Positions 44,480-57,810 of a stretch of 64,000 bases of DNA are shown here, one piece after another. Numbering within the stretch: position 1 is the stretch's first letter; every line of letters starts with the position of its first letter. Source of the stretch: Platerodrilus igneus (lineage: Eukaryota; Arthropoda; Insecta; Coleoptera; Lycidae); the NCBI GenBank assembly GCA_036346225.1, contig JARFIW010000831.1, positions 2,604,001-2,668,000 on the forward strand, written 5' to 3'. A model generated the notes under the pieces. That model did no database searches and was not told the origin of the DNA. It saw only the letters and a program-made list of their open reading frames with translations. The position numbers and the translations under genes are program-made.

Positions 44480-47475
44480 TTTCTGCGAAAGGAATAATTG
44501 CCCGTAGCTCTCTAAATTAATGGATTCTTAGCTTCTAGAATTAATAAAACCATTGGGAGGTTAAGCTGCCTATGGCTACCAATATTCTTCAACACTTAAA
44601 CATTTGCCGAATTAATAGTTTTCCAGTAAATCCTTTTACACAATTAACATTAATTCAAAATATTGCAAAACCAATACCTGTAGTTGCTTGTAATAATCAT
44701 CAGATTTAAGTAGTTTTTTTTCTGTCATTAGGTTTTCTATCTTGGAACTAGTTGAACACGTACCTCCATTGATTTCTGTTCTGAGTTAGCCTGCACATTT
44801 CCCTGAAATTCCCACAGCCTACAGCTTTCACTATCTGTGTGCAATGGTCTAACCTAGGTCTACATCTACCTCACTTTTTTCCTATCTCTGTTTCTAATAT
44901 ATTCCGCACTATTCCCTCATTCCGTGTGACCTATCATCCTATCTCTCCCATTTTTTACTTTTTCCACTTATTTCTTTCTTCCCCTACTATTTCTAGTACA
45001 TCTTTGTTCGGTGCTGTGCTTCACACATATGTTTTAATCAATATTTTCCTTATTTCTATGTTTGTTGTCTTTGAACACAGCAGTTGCTTTTTCTTGTTAA
45101 ATGTAGCAGACCTTGTGCTAATCCTGGTTTTATACCTTTTGCGCTCTTCCCATCTTGCGTTATTTGGCTTCCTAGATAGCAGAAATCCTTAATCTCTTGT
45201 AAGTTTTCGTTACCTATTTGAATTTTTGTTTCCGATTTATTTTTCCCTGCGTTGCATACTAGTACCTTAGTTTTATATTTGTTAATTTTCATACCGTATC
45301 TCTCTGTTAGAACTTTTTCCATTTCATTAAGAGCAGCTTCTAACTCTTCCTTACTAGATGCTAATACTGTTATATCATCTGCAAATCTAAGCAGCACATC
45401 AATATTTTGTCCCTGCATATTAATTCCACATGTCTTCCTGCATTTGACAGTATTCTTTGCCTCTTCAATAGGGCACATCCCTGTCTCACCTCTTTCCTAA
45501 TGTTTACTTCTCTATGTTCCTGCTCTAATTCTATTACCGTTGTTTGCTCTTTGTATAAGCTATGTACTATCCGTCTATCCCTGAAACTCATTTCAATCTT
45601 TTTGAGAATATTTAATATTTTTTCCATTTTACACCGTTGAATGCTTTTTCCAATCTACAAACCCTATATACACAGTTTCCTCTTTTTCTATCATTTTCTG
45701 TTACTGCTTGTCCAGCGCACCTTATCATTTTTTAGACCTTTTAATGCTAATTCAAACTCATTTCTAAGTATAGGATATCCCAGGTAATCCTTTTCGTGTT
45801 CTAATGCTGTTAGTTCTTCTCCTGCATATAAAGTCCCTATATATTCTTGCTATCTATCCACTTTCTCTACATTTTCTATAATGAAATTTTCTCCCGCATC
45901 CCTTATATTTTTGCTATATGGTTTTATATCCCTAAAATTCATTCTAATTAGTTTGTATGCTTCCTCTGTTTTTCCTATTTTCATCTTAGTTTGTACCTCT
46001 TTGCACTTTTCATCAATCCATTGTTCTTTAGCTTTCTTACATTTGTGAATGATTTTTGATTTTATGGCTTGTATCTCTGTTTTCCTGTTTCGTCTGATCT
46101 ATTTTTGTGTTTTCGCCTTTCTTCTATTAAATTCAGGATATCCTTTTTATCCATGGTTTCTTATTTTCTTTTTGTGTATACTCCAGAATATCTATGGCCG
46201 CCATGTCTAAGTTGCATTTAATGTTATTTGATTCTGTTTCTACTTCCTTAGTATAATAAATTTTCCCGATATCTTTCAGTAATTCATTTGACTTTTTTTC
46301 AAATCTTTCGTGGATATCTTTATTTCAAAGTCAAAGTGCCTTTTTCCATTCCTTTTTTTTTAATTTTTAAATTTAAGAGCGGCCTTCATAGTTACAATGT
46401 TGTGGTCAGTGTCTATATCTGCTTCTGGGTAGCCTCTGCAGTCTTATACTTAATTCCTAAACCATTGTCTAACAAGAATGTAATCTATTTGATATCTTCC
46501 ATGTGTGTCATCTTCTAGCGTGATGTTGAAATAATGTGTTTGTGATGATTAAATTGTTCTTGTTGCAAAATTCTACCAGCCTATCGCCCCTGTCGTTTCT
46601 CGTACCTAACTAAATAAACCCACTATCGCTCCTTCCCTAGCCTCACATACCACTGCATTAAAATTCCCCCATAATTATTAAGTTTTCATGTCCTTTTACA
46701 TATCTTAGTATGTCTTCGATATCTTTGTAGATAGCTTTTACCTCTTCGTCACTGTACCTAGAGATGGGCATATATACTTGTATTATTAAGGTCTTTACCG
46801 GTTTAGATTCTATTCTGACCAATGAGTACTCTTTCGTTCTTTTGTAAGTCATTTTCTACATGGTGTCCTATCTTTTTTTGCATAACTATGCCCACACCCG
46901 AATTTCCTTCCTCTGTTCTGTATTAATTATCCTAGTCCCCACTCCAAAAGTCTTCTGCCTCTGACCACCGAACTTCGCTGATCCCTATTATGTCTAGTGC
47001 TAATCTATTCGTTTCAATTTTCAAGTTCTCTAGCTCACCTACTTGCTTCATACTTCTGAAATTCCACGCTCCGACTCGCAAAATGTTCCCTGCTCCCTTT
47101 AAACTTTCCAATCACATCCTCCAAAGTAGTCCCCTCCCGGAGATCTGAATGGGGGACTATTTTAACTGCGGAATCTTTTAACCCAGAAGATGCCATCATC
47201 TTAATCACAATTTAAGTACACTGTGTACTTGGGGGGTAATGTGGTGGTTTCCCGTTGCCTTCCACATCGCAGTAGTGCATGTTAGAATGCCATGCCAACC
47301 TCTATCGTCTCTGCCAATCTAAGTACCAAGAGAGCTGCTGTCCTGTCTGCCCTCTTTCGGGGACTTGTCTTAGTCTGGTTCCTGACTAAAGACCCCATCA
47401 ATTTAGCTCATTGGAACACTCAAGCCATTCCACCAGTTTTCTAGTAATCTAGAACTTTTCAAGGTGCAGATCAAT
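44480..47475 (-). mobile_element. RTE-type LINE, copy 2, in the last intron of gene 2
   Basis: Same orientation as gene 2. From the 5' end: leader with AATGTGGTGGTTTCCCG and GGGGGACTATTTTAACTGCG (47240-47140), then endonuclease. LVRIESKPVKTLIIQVYMPI lies at 46840-46780 and RYVKGHENLIIMGEF near 46680. RT follows: MSFRDRRIVHSLYKEQTTVI near 45600, FADDITVLASSKEELEAAL near 45390-45340 and FCYLGSQITQDG near 45190. The 3' UTR goes on to about 44480. Several frame breaks. DNA identity with copies 1 and 3 is obvious along the leader and 3' UTR. Confidence 0.85.
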
Positions 47476-48151
47476 GCGGAACGAGCATTTGTTCTGATTA
47501 GCATAAAATTCAAAGAAGATAAAATTTACCCAGATCGAATAGTCCTCGTAAGTTATTTTTCTAATCCGTTCACTTCCACGTTTAACTTCGAGCCAAGTGG
47601 GATGGGAGTCGTTGATGCACAAAAACCCTCCGGTCAATAAAAAACTCTCAGACCAATAAGTTTCACAGTTCAGGAGCAATCTGGGGTCCGTTTAATTTTA
47701 TATCTGCAAGTGAAGTGAACAGCAGGAGATGGATTGGAATCTGATCACGATCAACGCAAGAGTAGTAGTTGGCGACCAGTAAAGTAAGGGTGTGTGTATT
47801 ACTTTTGCTGAATCATTCACCGTATTTATTTAACAACCCCGTTCTTCACACCTACTTAAAAAATATTTTTTAGAATATCTGCCAGCCTTCGATCCATGTT
47901 CATTACATATGTCTACTAGATGAAAATATAATTAAAGCATTTACGTTTTATTACCTAGTAATGATTGTGACAATTTTATTTTGCCTAAATATAACATATT
48001 AATTTAGAAAAGATATCGTCTCAATTTTTCAGGAGTGACTTGTTGAATTATGGAGTTTTAAAAAACTTAGTGAAATTATTAATGCTTGCATTGCTGATAC
48101 GAATAAAATACTAAGGTTTGAAGCATTTTACAGAAGAAATAAGGCACTTAC
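47476..48151. other. gene 2, last intron, 5' part
   Basis: No exon. GTAGTTGGCGACCAGTAAAG near 47765 resembles the LTR end plus primer-binding site of some Ty3-like elements, so 47480-47770 may be a solo LTR. This is weak. The donor of the upstream exon, ATT|GTAAGTG, is at 48151. Confidence 0.35.
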
Positions 48152-48370
48152 AATTTTAATATCACAGAATACAACTCCATATTTTTCTGATGCTTCTTTA
48201 TAACTAAGTGGCTCAGCCTTGAGTAGATTTGTAACATGGTTCATTTCAGACATGTCGGTTAATGAATCTGTAATATTGTTTTGTTTGGGAACAATATTGC
48301 CTTTTACTGAAGCTGCAATCCTTTCTTGTACACTCAAATTTTTCTCGACTAAACTTACATAGCCTATCAT
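48152..48370 (-). CDS. gene 2, penultimate coding exon
   Basis: An exon of 73 codons in phase 0 at both ends, after acceptor TTTTGTTTTAG (48371-48372) and before donor ATT|GTAAGTG. It reads MIGYVSLVEKNLSVQERIAA, then DMSEMNHVTNLLKAEPLSYK and EASEKYGVVFCDIKI. The Met at its start is probably internal. 'PLSYKEA..KYGVVF.D' followed by the QSINKVAFNPN exon suits the linker before the last propeller blade of GTF3C2. Upstream exons must lie at higher coordinates; I could not recognise any in the window. Confidence 0.65.
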
Positions 48371-51324
48371 CTAAAACAAAACAACATTATTAATAAAACA
48401 GCATTTGTAAAAAACTATATAATTATATAAACTCCCGAACCAAATTACGAGCCCGTCCAAATTTAGTTAACATATTCTACAAGATAAATAAATTTTATGT
48501 GAGAAATATTAAATAAGGAAATGCCCAAATATAAACGTTGATTTCACTAACATTCGTTTAAACCCTGCCCACTTGCCTACATAAACCTCAATTTTCGTAG
48601 ATTACATTTTGTGTATCAATTTAAACTATATTCAAAAGATAAAGGTGGGCAAATTTTGGTAATGGAAAATGTTTTATTCGATTTATATTTGTGATATGTG
48701 CTCCCTACCACTCCAGTATATTTCTAAAATTATTGTCTAGCAAATAATTTCATAAAAATCTAATCAGGGTTTAATAAACAGTGTATTTTTGAAACTACCC
48801 TAATTTACTGTTTCTAAGACGTTAACACCTAAAGTGATTGTCTCCCTCGGCAAAAGTAGCCCCATGTACCACCTTAAGTTAACTCGCCTTCCACATATTC
48901 TCAATCACGGAACCGCTTGTTTAATGGGTTTAAAGCAGCTAAGTAATCGCATCCGCTTGTATCTTAAGGATCATCACCTTGACTGGTGAGAATTGTGAAC
49001 TGATGCACCAATGGGGTGTTTAACTAATTGTTTTCAAAACCAAACAAATTCAGGAAATGTAACAATTTACTAGGTAGAATTTCAGGCTGTTACCACTACC
49101 ACAACTTGAAAGGCTTTCAATTTCTGTCAGGTATAGGTGAAACGGTTGGTTTTGTAATTTCTACATTTGCCATTATTCATGTAATTTAATATTATTTCCG
49201 TGCTCAGATCTTCATGGTCTGTAATACCTTTTATGTTGGCTAAATGGATAACTTCAATTTGGAGGTGGTTGATAAGAACCTGTCGAGGAAGCCATTGTTC
49301 TTCTTTCAACAAACTCCGCTATTGACAAGCAGTCTTTTGATGCATCCATCTTCATCTCGCCTTATAGCGGTTTTGGATGTATTAAATGATATATTTGTGG
49401 AGTAGATTTTGGTATTCCATTGGTTTATACATTTATTTTTCTATTCACAATACCGCCTTGCGGATATTTCCTGCTTTTACTTATATTAGGTGAGCCACGT
49501 TTTTTCTGTTTTGCGTTTTCTGATATTAATTATTTATCTTTCAGAATCTTGTATTGTACGAATATCAAAGTTGCTCTTTGTTAGCTATTAATTCATTGAA
49601 ATTTCAGCACTAATCATATTTATTTCAGGGTTTTTTTTTAAATCTGGGTTTTTAATCTTGGTCTTAATCTTGATTCAGTTTCATGTATAACAAATCCTTA
49701 TACCAACCCTTGGATGCTCCTTGCGAGCCCACTTCAATTCTGTACTAATCATCCGTTTGGATTCCTGTTTAAATTCAAGATTAAATATTACCTCATTCTG
49801 TGGCTCGTGCTGAAGAATCGTTGGAAGCGGAAAGCATTGATTTGTGATCCCGACTCTAGGTTGTATATTAGAAGTTAATTATACCTATTGCTGTATCTGT
49901 TGTGTGTTACGTTACGCAGGTATTGGCATAATTATTGTTTAATCTTGATTGAATCCGTGTAATTAGCCGTATTGCATTGTTATTGGTAAACTGTATCAAA
50001 CTCTTGGTATCCTACCACCAGCTGTTCGTGCGTTTACTCATGTTACAGGTCAGCACTGGAGCACAGCGATTCACTAGCTACTGATTGCATCGTCTAGGTA
50101 TGCTCAATTTATGCTCAATTTATGCCGAGTAATCATTTACATTAATTAATATTTATTGCTAACCTGTAGGTGAAAAGCCATTTGTGTGTATTATTGTAAG
50201 GCCTTTCTCCTATGTGTTTTTGAAATATACTTACTAACGAGAAATATTTTGCGGCTAGTTTAATGTCAATTTGTACCCGCCAACAGGCGAAAGAAACCTT
50301 AAATTCATTGCTTTTAGTGGGATACCGGTTTTTCTATATTACCCTTCATGTGTGTTATTAAAATACGTTTATATTTGCATTGCCACTGTGGTGTGTATTT
50401 AATTCCAGATAAATTGCTCGTGCTTGTAATTCAGTTATTTTGAAATATAGTTATATGATTGTAGTGGCTACCGTTGTTATAGTTATTTTGCTCTTTAGGT
50501 GTGATATTATCCTAAACCATTGGGACTTGGGGTTTCGTAGTTCTTTCGGCATTTTAATCAAGTCTTTGGCGCCTTTTATACTGTATTTACTTGTAGGTCT
50601 GTTCGGGTTCTTAACAACCTACTTGCAGAAGTCTTTATTAGCCGAGGTGCAAAAAGTCACCGTATCTACCCTAAAGAACCCACCTTTGTAAGCTTTCATC
50701 AAATTACCGTGACATAGGCACTAGCTCATCTAACCTCGTCTACTGATAATTCCTCAACAAGACGAGCAATTCAGGGAGGATTTTTATTACACTACCCCTT
50801 GGTGAAATACATTTTTGTTTACAAAATGTCATCTGTATACTTGAACAAATAAAACAAAAAATCTGACACAACACCTAAATCTATTTTATACTAACATTCC
50901 TTCATGATTCCTATAAACAAGTTTGCATATGACAATTTTAAATTTACTTACATTAATATTAATGTCCGTGACTTAAAGATATTAATGTAAATAAATACAT
51001 ACACAGAACAGTGAAGATTTATAATTGGTTCATCTGCAATTAATCATAACCTTGATCCTCAACTAGAACAATAATTTACAACACACTTCTAATTTGCTTG
51101 ATCACAAACGAATGTTTGAACGCCAGAATCACAGGGCGCTTGGTGTAAACTATTCACAAACTGCTCACCAGTGGTTTTTTCATGGATGGTTGGCTCTTCA
51201 TTTGTACTTTGTATCGAAATATTATTATACTAACTTCATAATCACAAGCATGTTCTGCAACATGGACATCCAACAACTTAATGTGTTTACATTTTACATT
51301 TCTCGTAAGTAACTCAATGTATGC
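48371..51324. other. gene 2 intron or flank, nothing recognised except a partial repeat
   Basis: AT-rich. At 49640-50690 the composition is mixed and LTR-like, with a direct repeat TATGCTCAATT near 50100-50125, but I found no ends or domains. The open frame at 50440-50691 looks membrane-like only because it is T-rich. At 50925-51100 there is a worn extra copy of the repeat at 51325-51490 (same order: GCATA.(G/C)ACAATTTTAAA, ATACA.ACACAGAA, ATAATT(G/A)GTTCAT). Confidence 0.35.
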
Positions 51325-51804
51325 ATACAACAATTTTAAACTTACATCAAAGTATATATCAGCAACATAACGATATTCCCGTAAACAAATACACACACAG
51401 AATTGTAAAATTTCATAATTAGTTCATATTTAATTAAACATAGGCTTGTAGATTCAACTATAATCATTTGCAATGTGTCTCTAATTTTTAATAAAAAATT
51501 TCCATGTCCAGATTTTATACATCTAAGAATTTAACGCCTTATTTTAACTAAAAGTGGACATTATATAAGTTTATCGATATTTTATGAAAAATAAACAATA
51601 ATGCATAAATGCCACAAGACAAAAAAACAACAATTTCTAATGAGCTTAAAACTTACAGTTACAGCCTTCAAGTGAACAAAGAATTCTATTTGAGTCACGA
51701 GTAAATTCATTTGCCATCAAATGCTTATTCCCAAATTTCTTGCTTGGAACCAAATCGTCCCAATCTGTTAAATGTTGTGTGTCTGTAGAACATCTGCTGG
51801 ATCT
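51325..51804 (-). repeat. unnamed repeat with exon-like block and splice donor, copy A
   Basis: Minus strand. It begins AGATCCAGCAG and encodes RSSRCSTDTQHLTDWDDLVP and SKKFG. This is followed by a consensus donor (AACTGTAAGTTTTAAG) and an AT-rich tail ending TTGTATGCATAC. Copy B at 62008-62482 has the same blocks in order (STDTQHLTDWNNLIPSKKF, AACTGTAAGTTATAAG). The translated block is better conserved than would be expected for pure junk. Its start coincides with the end of the copia LTR. Confidence 0.65.
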
Positions 51805-52079
51805 TGTGATGGAAATAATACACTCTACCATGAACTTCAATATATTATATTGCATCAAGAAAACTTTCAACGCTTGTGCAAACTGCACAACAAGACGCAA
51901 CAAAACTTATATCAAACTAAAAACTTGAACATCTCATGCATCTACTCTCATGTGCAACTCCGCCGAGAACATGAATATCGGACCGACCCGATTGTACACA
52001 ACTGCACAATTGACGGGAAATAATGTAATTCAAATATAAATAAACGAGAATCGAGCCAGGAGATTTTTAATTTCTCACA
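51805..52079 (-). mobile_element. copia 2, 3' LTR (275 bp)
   Basis: On the minus strand the LTR runs from TGTGAGAAAT (52079) to ATTTCCATCACA (51805). It has a 5-bp inverted end TGTGA/TCACA and is preceded by a purine tract GAATGGGAGGGA typical of a polypurine primer. It directly follows the end of the copia RNase H sequence. Confidence 0.7.
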
Positions 52080-54700
52080 ATCCCTCCCATTCTCGTTGAT
52101 ACTATAAATCATGCAAAAACCATTCGTTCAACGAAGCTTGCAATCTAGGTAAGTAAAAGAATTTAGTCAAAATATCCGCCCAGTTTATTTTTGTGTTGCC
52201 ATATTTCAACTCAAACCATTTCTCGACATAAAGTTGCCTGATGTAGTGGTATTGAACATCTATGTGCTTTGATCGAATGTTTATTGCACGATTTTTAACA
52301 AAGTGTATCGCACTCTGGCTATCTGTATATGAATTTGGTAATATTTATCTATCTGAAATTTTACATTCATACAAACTCCTAATAGTTCACTGCAGCTCGA
52401 CTGCAGCAGTGTTCATTGCCATATATTCAGCCTTCTGTAACACCCAAGAACATTTTTAAATCCCCTCACCGACCAGAATTAATATAGTTACCCAACCCTA
52501 GTTTGATTTTGGGTGACAATTGACAACTTAAATGAACATAATCTATCAACTGATATCTAACATCCCGTGAAATTTAGAAGATTTTAAATTAAGGCGCCAA
52601 TGGGAATGCTAGTTTGTTCTAGAGAATTCGAAACCAGAAGTGCGTAATAATATGTAATTTTTCGTGATATCTATAAAAATATTAACAGGAAGTATTTTAG
52701 AATATTGCAGAATAACTTAAATTTAAATATAGGGTAGTTTCAATTAGCAATGGCGGTAATAAAAGTTGATTTAAGCAATTAACCTAAAAGCACATGTTGG
52801 GATGATTTACGATTGTGAAATATGTAAGGTTTTTGATTGGCTAGACCAGTCACACGATCGAAGGTATATAACTACGGTAAATGGGAAGAAAAAAAAAGAC
52901 GATAACATAGCCTCACCAAGACACACAAAGACAAAAATATATGTAAGGAGCACGTAAATGAAAAACTAAATCGCCTGGGGCTAGTGCGGGGTATGCTGCA
53001 ATGCCACGTAGCAGTATTGGTTATATGACCGTGTAAATTAAAGTAATGGTTAGTGAACAGAGCTAATAAGTTAGTATGTTTATTATGGGAAGAATAGTGA
53101 ATTCAAGTAGTTGATGGAGGACACAGTTAAGTTTGGCTCTTAAAGGAGAATTAAATAGTAATAAATTTAAGTGTAATCAGAAAACGAAATGGTTGAGCTG
53201 TAAGGTGGTTAATGGTAGAAGCGCAGGTTTATTAACTGCGAAGACGATGATAACTAACCCCACCCATGCGGTTCAGTATTCATTGATTATGGAAGTTCGG
53301 ATTTTGGAAGCTCGAGTCCAAGCCAAGTTGGTACAGAAGTAGGGGAATATAAAGAGTTTCGAGCACAAAATTTATCAACACCCATGTTAAGCACTATCAA
53401 CCTGGTGAGGATAAGTTACCTCGGGGGTATTGTAGAGATTGGAGTAACAGTGGGTATTGCCTACCCGAAACAAGTAATGAGCGAATCTTTGAATAAATGG
53501 GTCGAGAGAGTGGACGTGTATATGCATGCATACATGTGGGGTTGTAAGTATAAACTTTTATATAGTTATACATATGCTTTTACATGAATATGTTATTAAG
53601 TTGCTAGATTACGGTTGGAATTTTTTGGACATTATTATTAACGTCACCACTTATTATTAGGAATTTTGTGTAGAATATCAAGAGTTATTGTTATGTTTAA
53701 TTTGGAGCCAATTTGTTTTAACTGTAGAATTTGCAGTGATGAGCACAATATATAACAACCCGGCTTAAGTTAACTTTTAGTGAAGTAAGAGATATTTGTT
53801 TTATTGCATTCAAGTATGTCGGTATAGGAAATGTAAATAGTTATATCACCATATTAAAGGTTATTAAATTCATTACTTGATACGAATGTTGAGGTATTTA
53901 CATTACAATTAAAAGGGGTCGTTGAAATACATTTAGGTACAGATATTTTGTAAACTCTTGGGTAAGTTAACTCACCAGTATCGGTTTCAGAATTCTAGGC
54001 CTAACTACCCTGAGACATGTTCCCGTACTCTCCGCTGTAGAGGAGCCGAGGCGTTTGAGTGAAGTATAGCGATTGCTGTGGGATCAGAAATAGTTGACAA
54101 CCTTATGGAATAGGTAAGTGGACCCTTGTATTGAAATTTTGAACCATAAAAGTGATATAGTGTTGGCATTCGATTATAGATGTATTAGGTAACTCGTTCC
54201 TTGTTTCTTTGATTGTAACTTAGGACAGAGGAGGAGGGCGAAGTGTTACATTTCCTAGAGGACTTGCTAATGCATTTTTGTACAGTACATCTCCACCCAA
54301 TGGAAACCTGATCTAAACATAATATGAACCCACTGGTTGACTTCCTGTTATTCAAAGAGGTGCCAAAAGAGGCATCTGAATACATTTTTGTATTACCCTT
54401 ATCTACACATGACAAATTAAGTGATAACTGTTTTGTATGGTAAAGGTATTGTACTATCCTTAATAATAGCTGCTAAACAGCCTTATTTGGTTTTGAGGCA
54501 TACAATATGTCAAACCTTGTTTGTGAAGTTATAAATAACAGACTGCCCAACAGTTCCTTATATGGTCATTTAAAATCACTTTCAAATCTCACAAGTCTCT
54601 CAAATTTATACCTGGATCCAAAGGTATTGTAACCGAATAAGAAGTAGAATGTTTTGTGTAGAATGATGCACGTAAACGAGCTACCATCCAGCATCCAGTC
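52080..54700 (-). mobile_element. copia 2, RT end and RNase H, split by a solo LTR
   Basis: Minus strand, from 54700: VTIPLDPGINL, then ELLGSLLYITSQTRFDILYA and KPNKAVQQLL (RT C-terminal connection). YSDASFGTSLNNRKSTSGFI and WRCTVQKCISKSS (RNase H first half) run to about 54251. After the 1.8-kb insertion the enzyme resumes with KAEYMAMNTAAVELQ, YTDSQSAIHFVKNRA, SKHIDVQYHYIRQLYVEKWF and NWADILTKFF to about 52120. The 5' two-thirds of the element are missing. Few stops per domain suggest moderate age. Confidence 0.85.
52436..54250. mobile_element. probable solo LTR (1.8 kb) inserted in copia 2
   Basis: The insertion has perfect 8-bp inverted ends, TGTAACAC at 52436-52443 and GTGTTACA at 54243-54250, i.e. 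the TG...CA rule. It splits the RNase H frame between S-R and K-A-E-Y. The flanking CTTC (left) and TTTC (right) look like a 4-bp target duplication with one change. No coding domain inside. A TATA-like GGTATATAACTACGG at about 52862-52876 suggests transcription on the plus strand. Ty3-like elements make 4-5-bp duplications, so that superfamily is likely. It could also be a non-autonomous DNA element, but the TG/CA ends favour an LTR. Confidence 0.65.
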
Positions 54701-54708
54701 TATACCCT

Positions 54709-55128
54709 ATTCACGTTAAATATGGGATGACGTCATAATTCAAATAAATGCTGCGTTGTCATGGTTAAGCTATTTTATGTGTATTTCCTGATCAGAGTAA
54801 CCATTTTTTGTGCGCGCGAATCCAAATGTTTAGGCATTCTAAATGATAAATACTCGAAACTTGCAATGTATAAAGTATTTTAGTTCTGAAAAGAACAATT
54901 TTATTTAACAAATATAAAGCACAAACGATTTACTACAAAACTAAATAATGACAATAAAATGAGAAATGTCAAAGTAATAAAAGTAAAAAGTGTTGCAACA
55001 CCGAACAAAACTGCCAACTGCTACACACTAAATCCTAATATCATTAAACCTACGTTCATAATTACGTTCACATTTTACAATTTCTAGCACTTTATTACTG
55101 TTTATGTCATCCCATATTTAACGTGAAT
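54709..55128. mobile_element. MITE with perfect 23-bp terminal inverted repeats
   Basis: ATTCACGTTAAATATGGGAT plus GAC at 54709-54731 is exactly repeated in reverse complement at 55106-55128. The 420-bp interior is AT-rich and has no coding potential, as expected for a miniature non-autonomous DNA transposon. Flanks have TATA on the left (54701-54704) and CTATAA on the right, so a TA or TATA target duplication is possible. The superfamily is unknown. Confidence 0.75.
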
Positions 55129-57810
55129 CCCTATAATACCCTATTGTTTGAGGAAACAGGCAAAGGTATAAGAATTTAGGGACAAAACAGTTACGATGAC
55201 AAAAAAGTGCTCCATCATAGTTCAAATGTGACTCTATCGGCCATAGGGATCTGGTAAACAATGTATAGACCACAAGAGACATCAGAAGGTTCCAAAAGAT
55301 AAGAGCTAAGAATAATAATAGGACGTCAAGAAATGGGAGCATAAAGAAACAATGAGAAGTGTTCCACAAACCCCAAGAAACTCACTATATCTGGACAAAA
55401 TATGTCACAGAGACCACGAACTAGACTTAGATGAATAGATATAATTGTCAACTGTACGTTATCTAAATTATACTCCAAACATAAAGCAAATACACATAAT
55501 AAACTTTGAATAGAATACTTCAATTTAATGTAAACTCAATAATAAAATATTCACAATATTTACTGTGGTCTAATAAGATAGTAATTTAATTTAACCTCGA
55601 AAATAATAATACTTACAGTAACTAAAGCTATATGGATATCAGCCAAGCTACATATAGCTAAAATAGGTTTGGTTAACCCCAAAAGAAAAATAACTAAATA
55701 CCAAAGGTAGTATGTAGATTTTATAGCACAAAACCACAGTACGAGTGGACTAAATTTGATTACCAATATATCAAACACTAAGTATGTGTGTGTGTAGTAA
55801 TACACTTTGATTTTTAATTTTTACTATACCTAGTGGCGCAACTACGTTAACTATAACAAGAGTTAGCAACCGCATCACATAAACGTAAGTATTATTGCAG
55901 ACACAAAAAGAAACAAATATCTCAAACTATAGAAGTGTTAAATCAGCAATGTTAAATAATACCAATGAATTTGACTTCATATCGTATACAATGCATGATG
56001 TAACAAAAGTATACAACCACTACAGCCAAAGTCGATAGTTCTATCAGGATGGTAAACAAGTCTAAAGGTGAATGTTCGCGGAACTCCACCAACAATATTG
56101 TAACGTAAAGCTTATAAAAAACACGTTGATCTCAAATTATTTATGATTATATATGTTCAACATTAGCAATAAATCCCTGGCAAACGAATTAAGAATATTA
56201 AAGTACTACCCTGGGTTTATTGTGATGATCTACTTCTCAAGATGACACGGTCCATTCTGCTTGGTCCTGTTGTTACAAGTTGCACCTTACTCTTTTCTCG
56301 ATGTTATAAAAAGAGTAATTGCACGACGAAGTATAAGAAATACTTCGGCACAGCTTGCATCGACCTTTATGGTTTCGGAGGCTGCATGAGACTTGAAATC
56401 ACAGGGTAAGGGGAATGTTTGGAGAATATCTGAATGTTAAAATTTAAATATCAAGACACTTGTTTACACAACTGTAAAATAACTTAGAGAAACAAAAGTT
56501 AAAACACGATAAGAGAAATTCGACTGAATATGTATATTAATACTCAGTTCTTACAATTCCAAAGGCATGTATACGATATATGCTTGTGTCATTAACATTG
56601 TAGACATCGCTATATATTTTAACATGATATAATTCATATATTTAATAAATGTACACGAGAAAATTTCTATAGAGAAACCAAAATAAATAATCTCTGTTTA
56701 GAAACTCAAAATTTTACTTAACGCGGGAGTGAATCAAAAAGTGATCCTAACTGTAATAATGGCATGTAACAAATGCACATGAAATGAAAGTTCAAGTAAT
56801 AAACTTTTTCACCATAAGAAGCTTCATGAAGATCCAAATGTTTACATATTTTTAGGTTATGTATTAGAGAATTATATTTGAAATCATTCAAGATAAGTAA
56901 AATGTACTTAATAATCAAAACTTTAAGATAAGTAAAACGTAATTAATAATCAATACAAAATATTTGTAGTGACAAAGACAAATTTAAATAGAGGTTAGGC
57001 CTCTTTATTTCAACAGAAAAACGATAAGATAAAAGTTTAAATCTCATACTACCTGTAGTATCAGTAACTGAACTAATACTAAGTTACTTAATTTATAGGA
57101 ACCCTTCAATATCCAGGAAACTGAGACATCCTGCGTTGGAGGAACTCCTAGTGTAGGTACAAAACAAACATGTGGTCAACTTCGAATGTTGTCATTAACA
57201 GACTTCTGTTCCATAAAATTAAACTTGTAGATATTTTTCAATAAGATAATAACTGAGCATCACTATGTAAAGTAGAAGGAAACGAAATATAAAATTCTTG
57301 TGATGAGTGTTATTTTACATCATCTGGTCGTGCGACAAGCAAATTTTCCATGTGGAAAATCCGAATGAGAGATAAACACGTCGCCGTGACGCATATTTGA
57401 CCGGAGAATAAACCCGAGGATATAAATCCAATGGAGCAGCATATGTTACAGGAGCACCCTAGAAAATTCAGTTGTGTTACAAAAGTGAAAATCTAACACG
57501 AGTTGCAAAGGAAAATTAAATCCGTTAATATCTTACCATCTTTATAAATATTTGATGGGATTAACGAATAAAGAACTTCTTTATCCATTATCCAACACAT
57601 CTAGAAATATATTTAAATGTTAATTTAGGATTTATGATTAGAAAATTTACATACCAGGTAAGCACATTAGGCAAGGTAGAAGTTCAAATCACAAATGTTC
57701 AACAGTGCCAGATAAGCAATCAAATATCAGAGAAATAAAAATTTGACACTTCTAATAAATTATTTTCGGCCATCTTCGGGATGAACGATCTCTAGCGATT
57801 ATTCTCGATA
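55129..57810. other. intergenic or intronic DNA, nothing recognised
   Basis: AT-rich. Several open frames of 60-85 codons on the minus strand have no motif and are hydrophobic only through T-richness. Confidence 0.4.

Noticed and set aside
44839..46518. Plus-strand frames across 44.8-46.5 kb
   Set aside because: Antisense to RTE copy 2; no motif of their own.
50440..50691. Open frame predicting a small two-helix membrane protein
   Set aside because: No homologous motif, no splice context, and it lies in T-rich LTR-like sequence.
53133..53587. Plus-strand open frames inside the solo LTR
   Set aside because: Non-coding LTR sequence; no motif and no neighbouring element ORFs.
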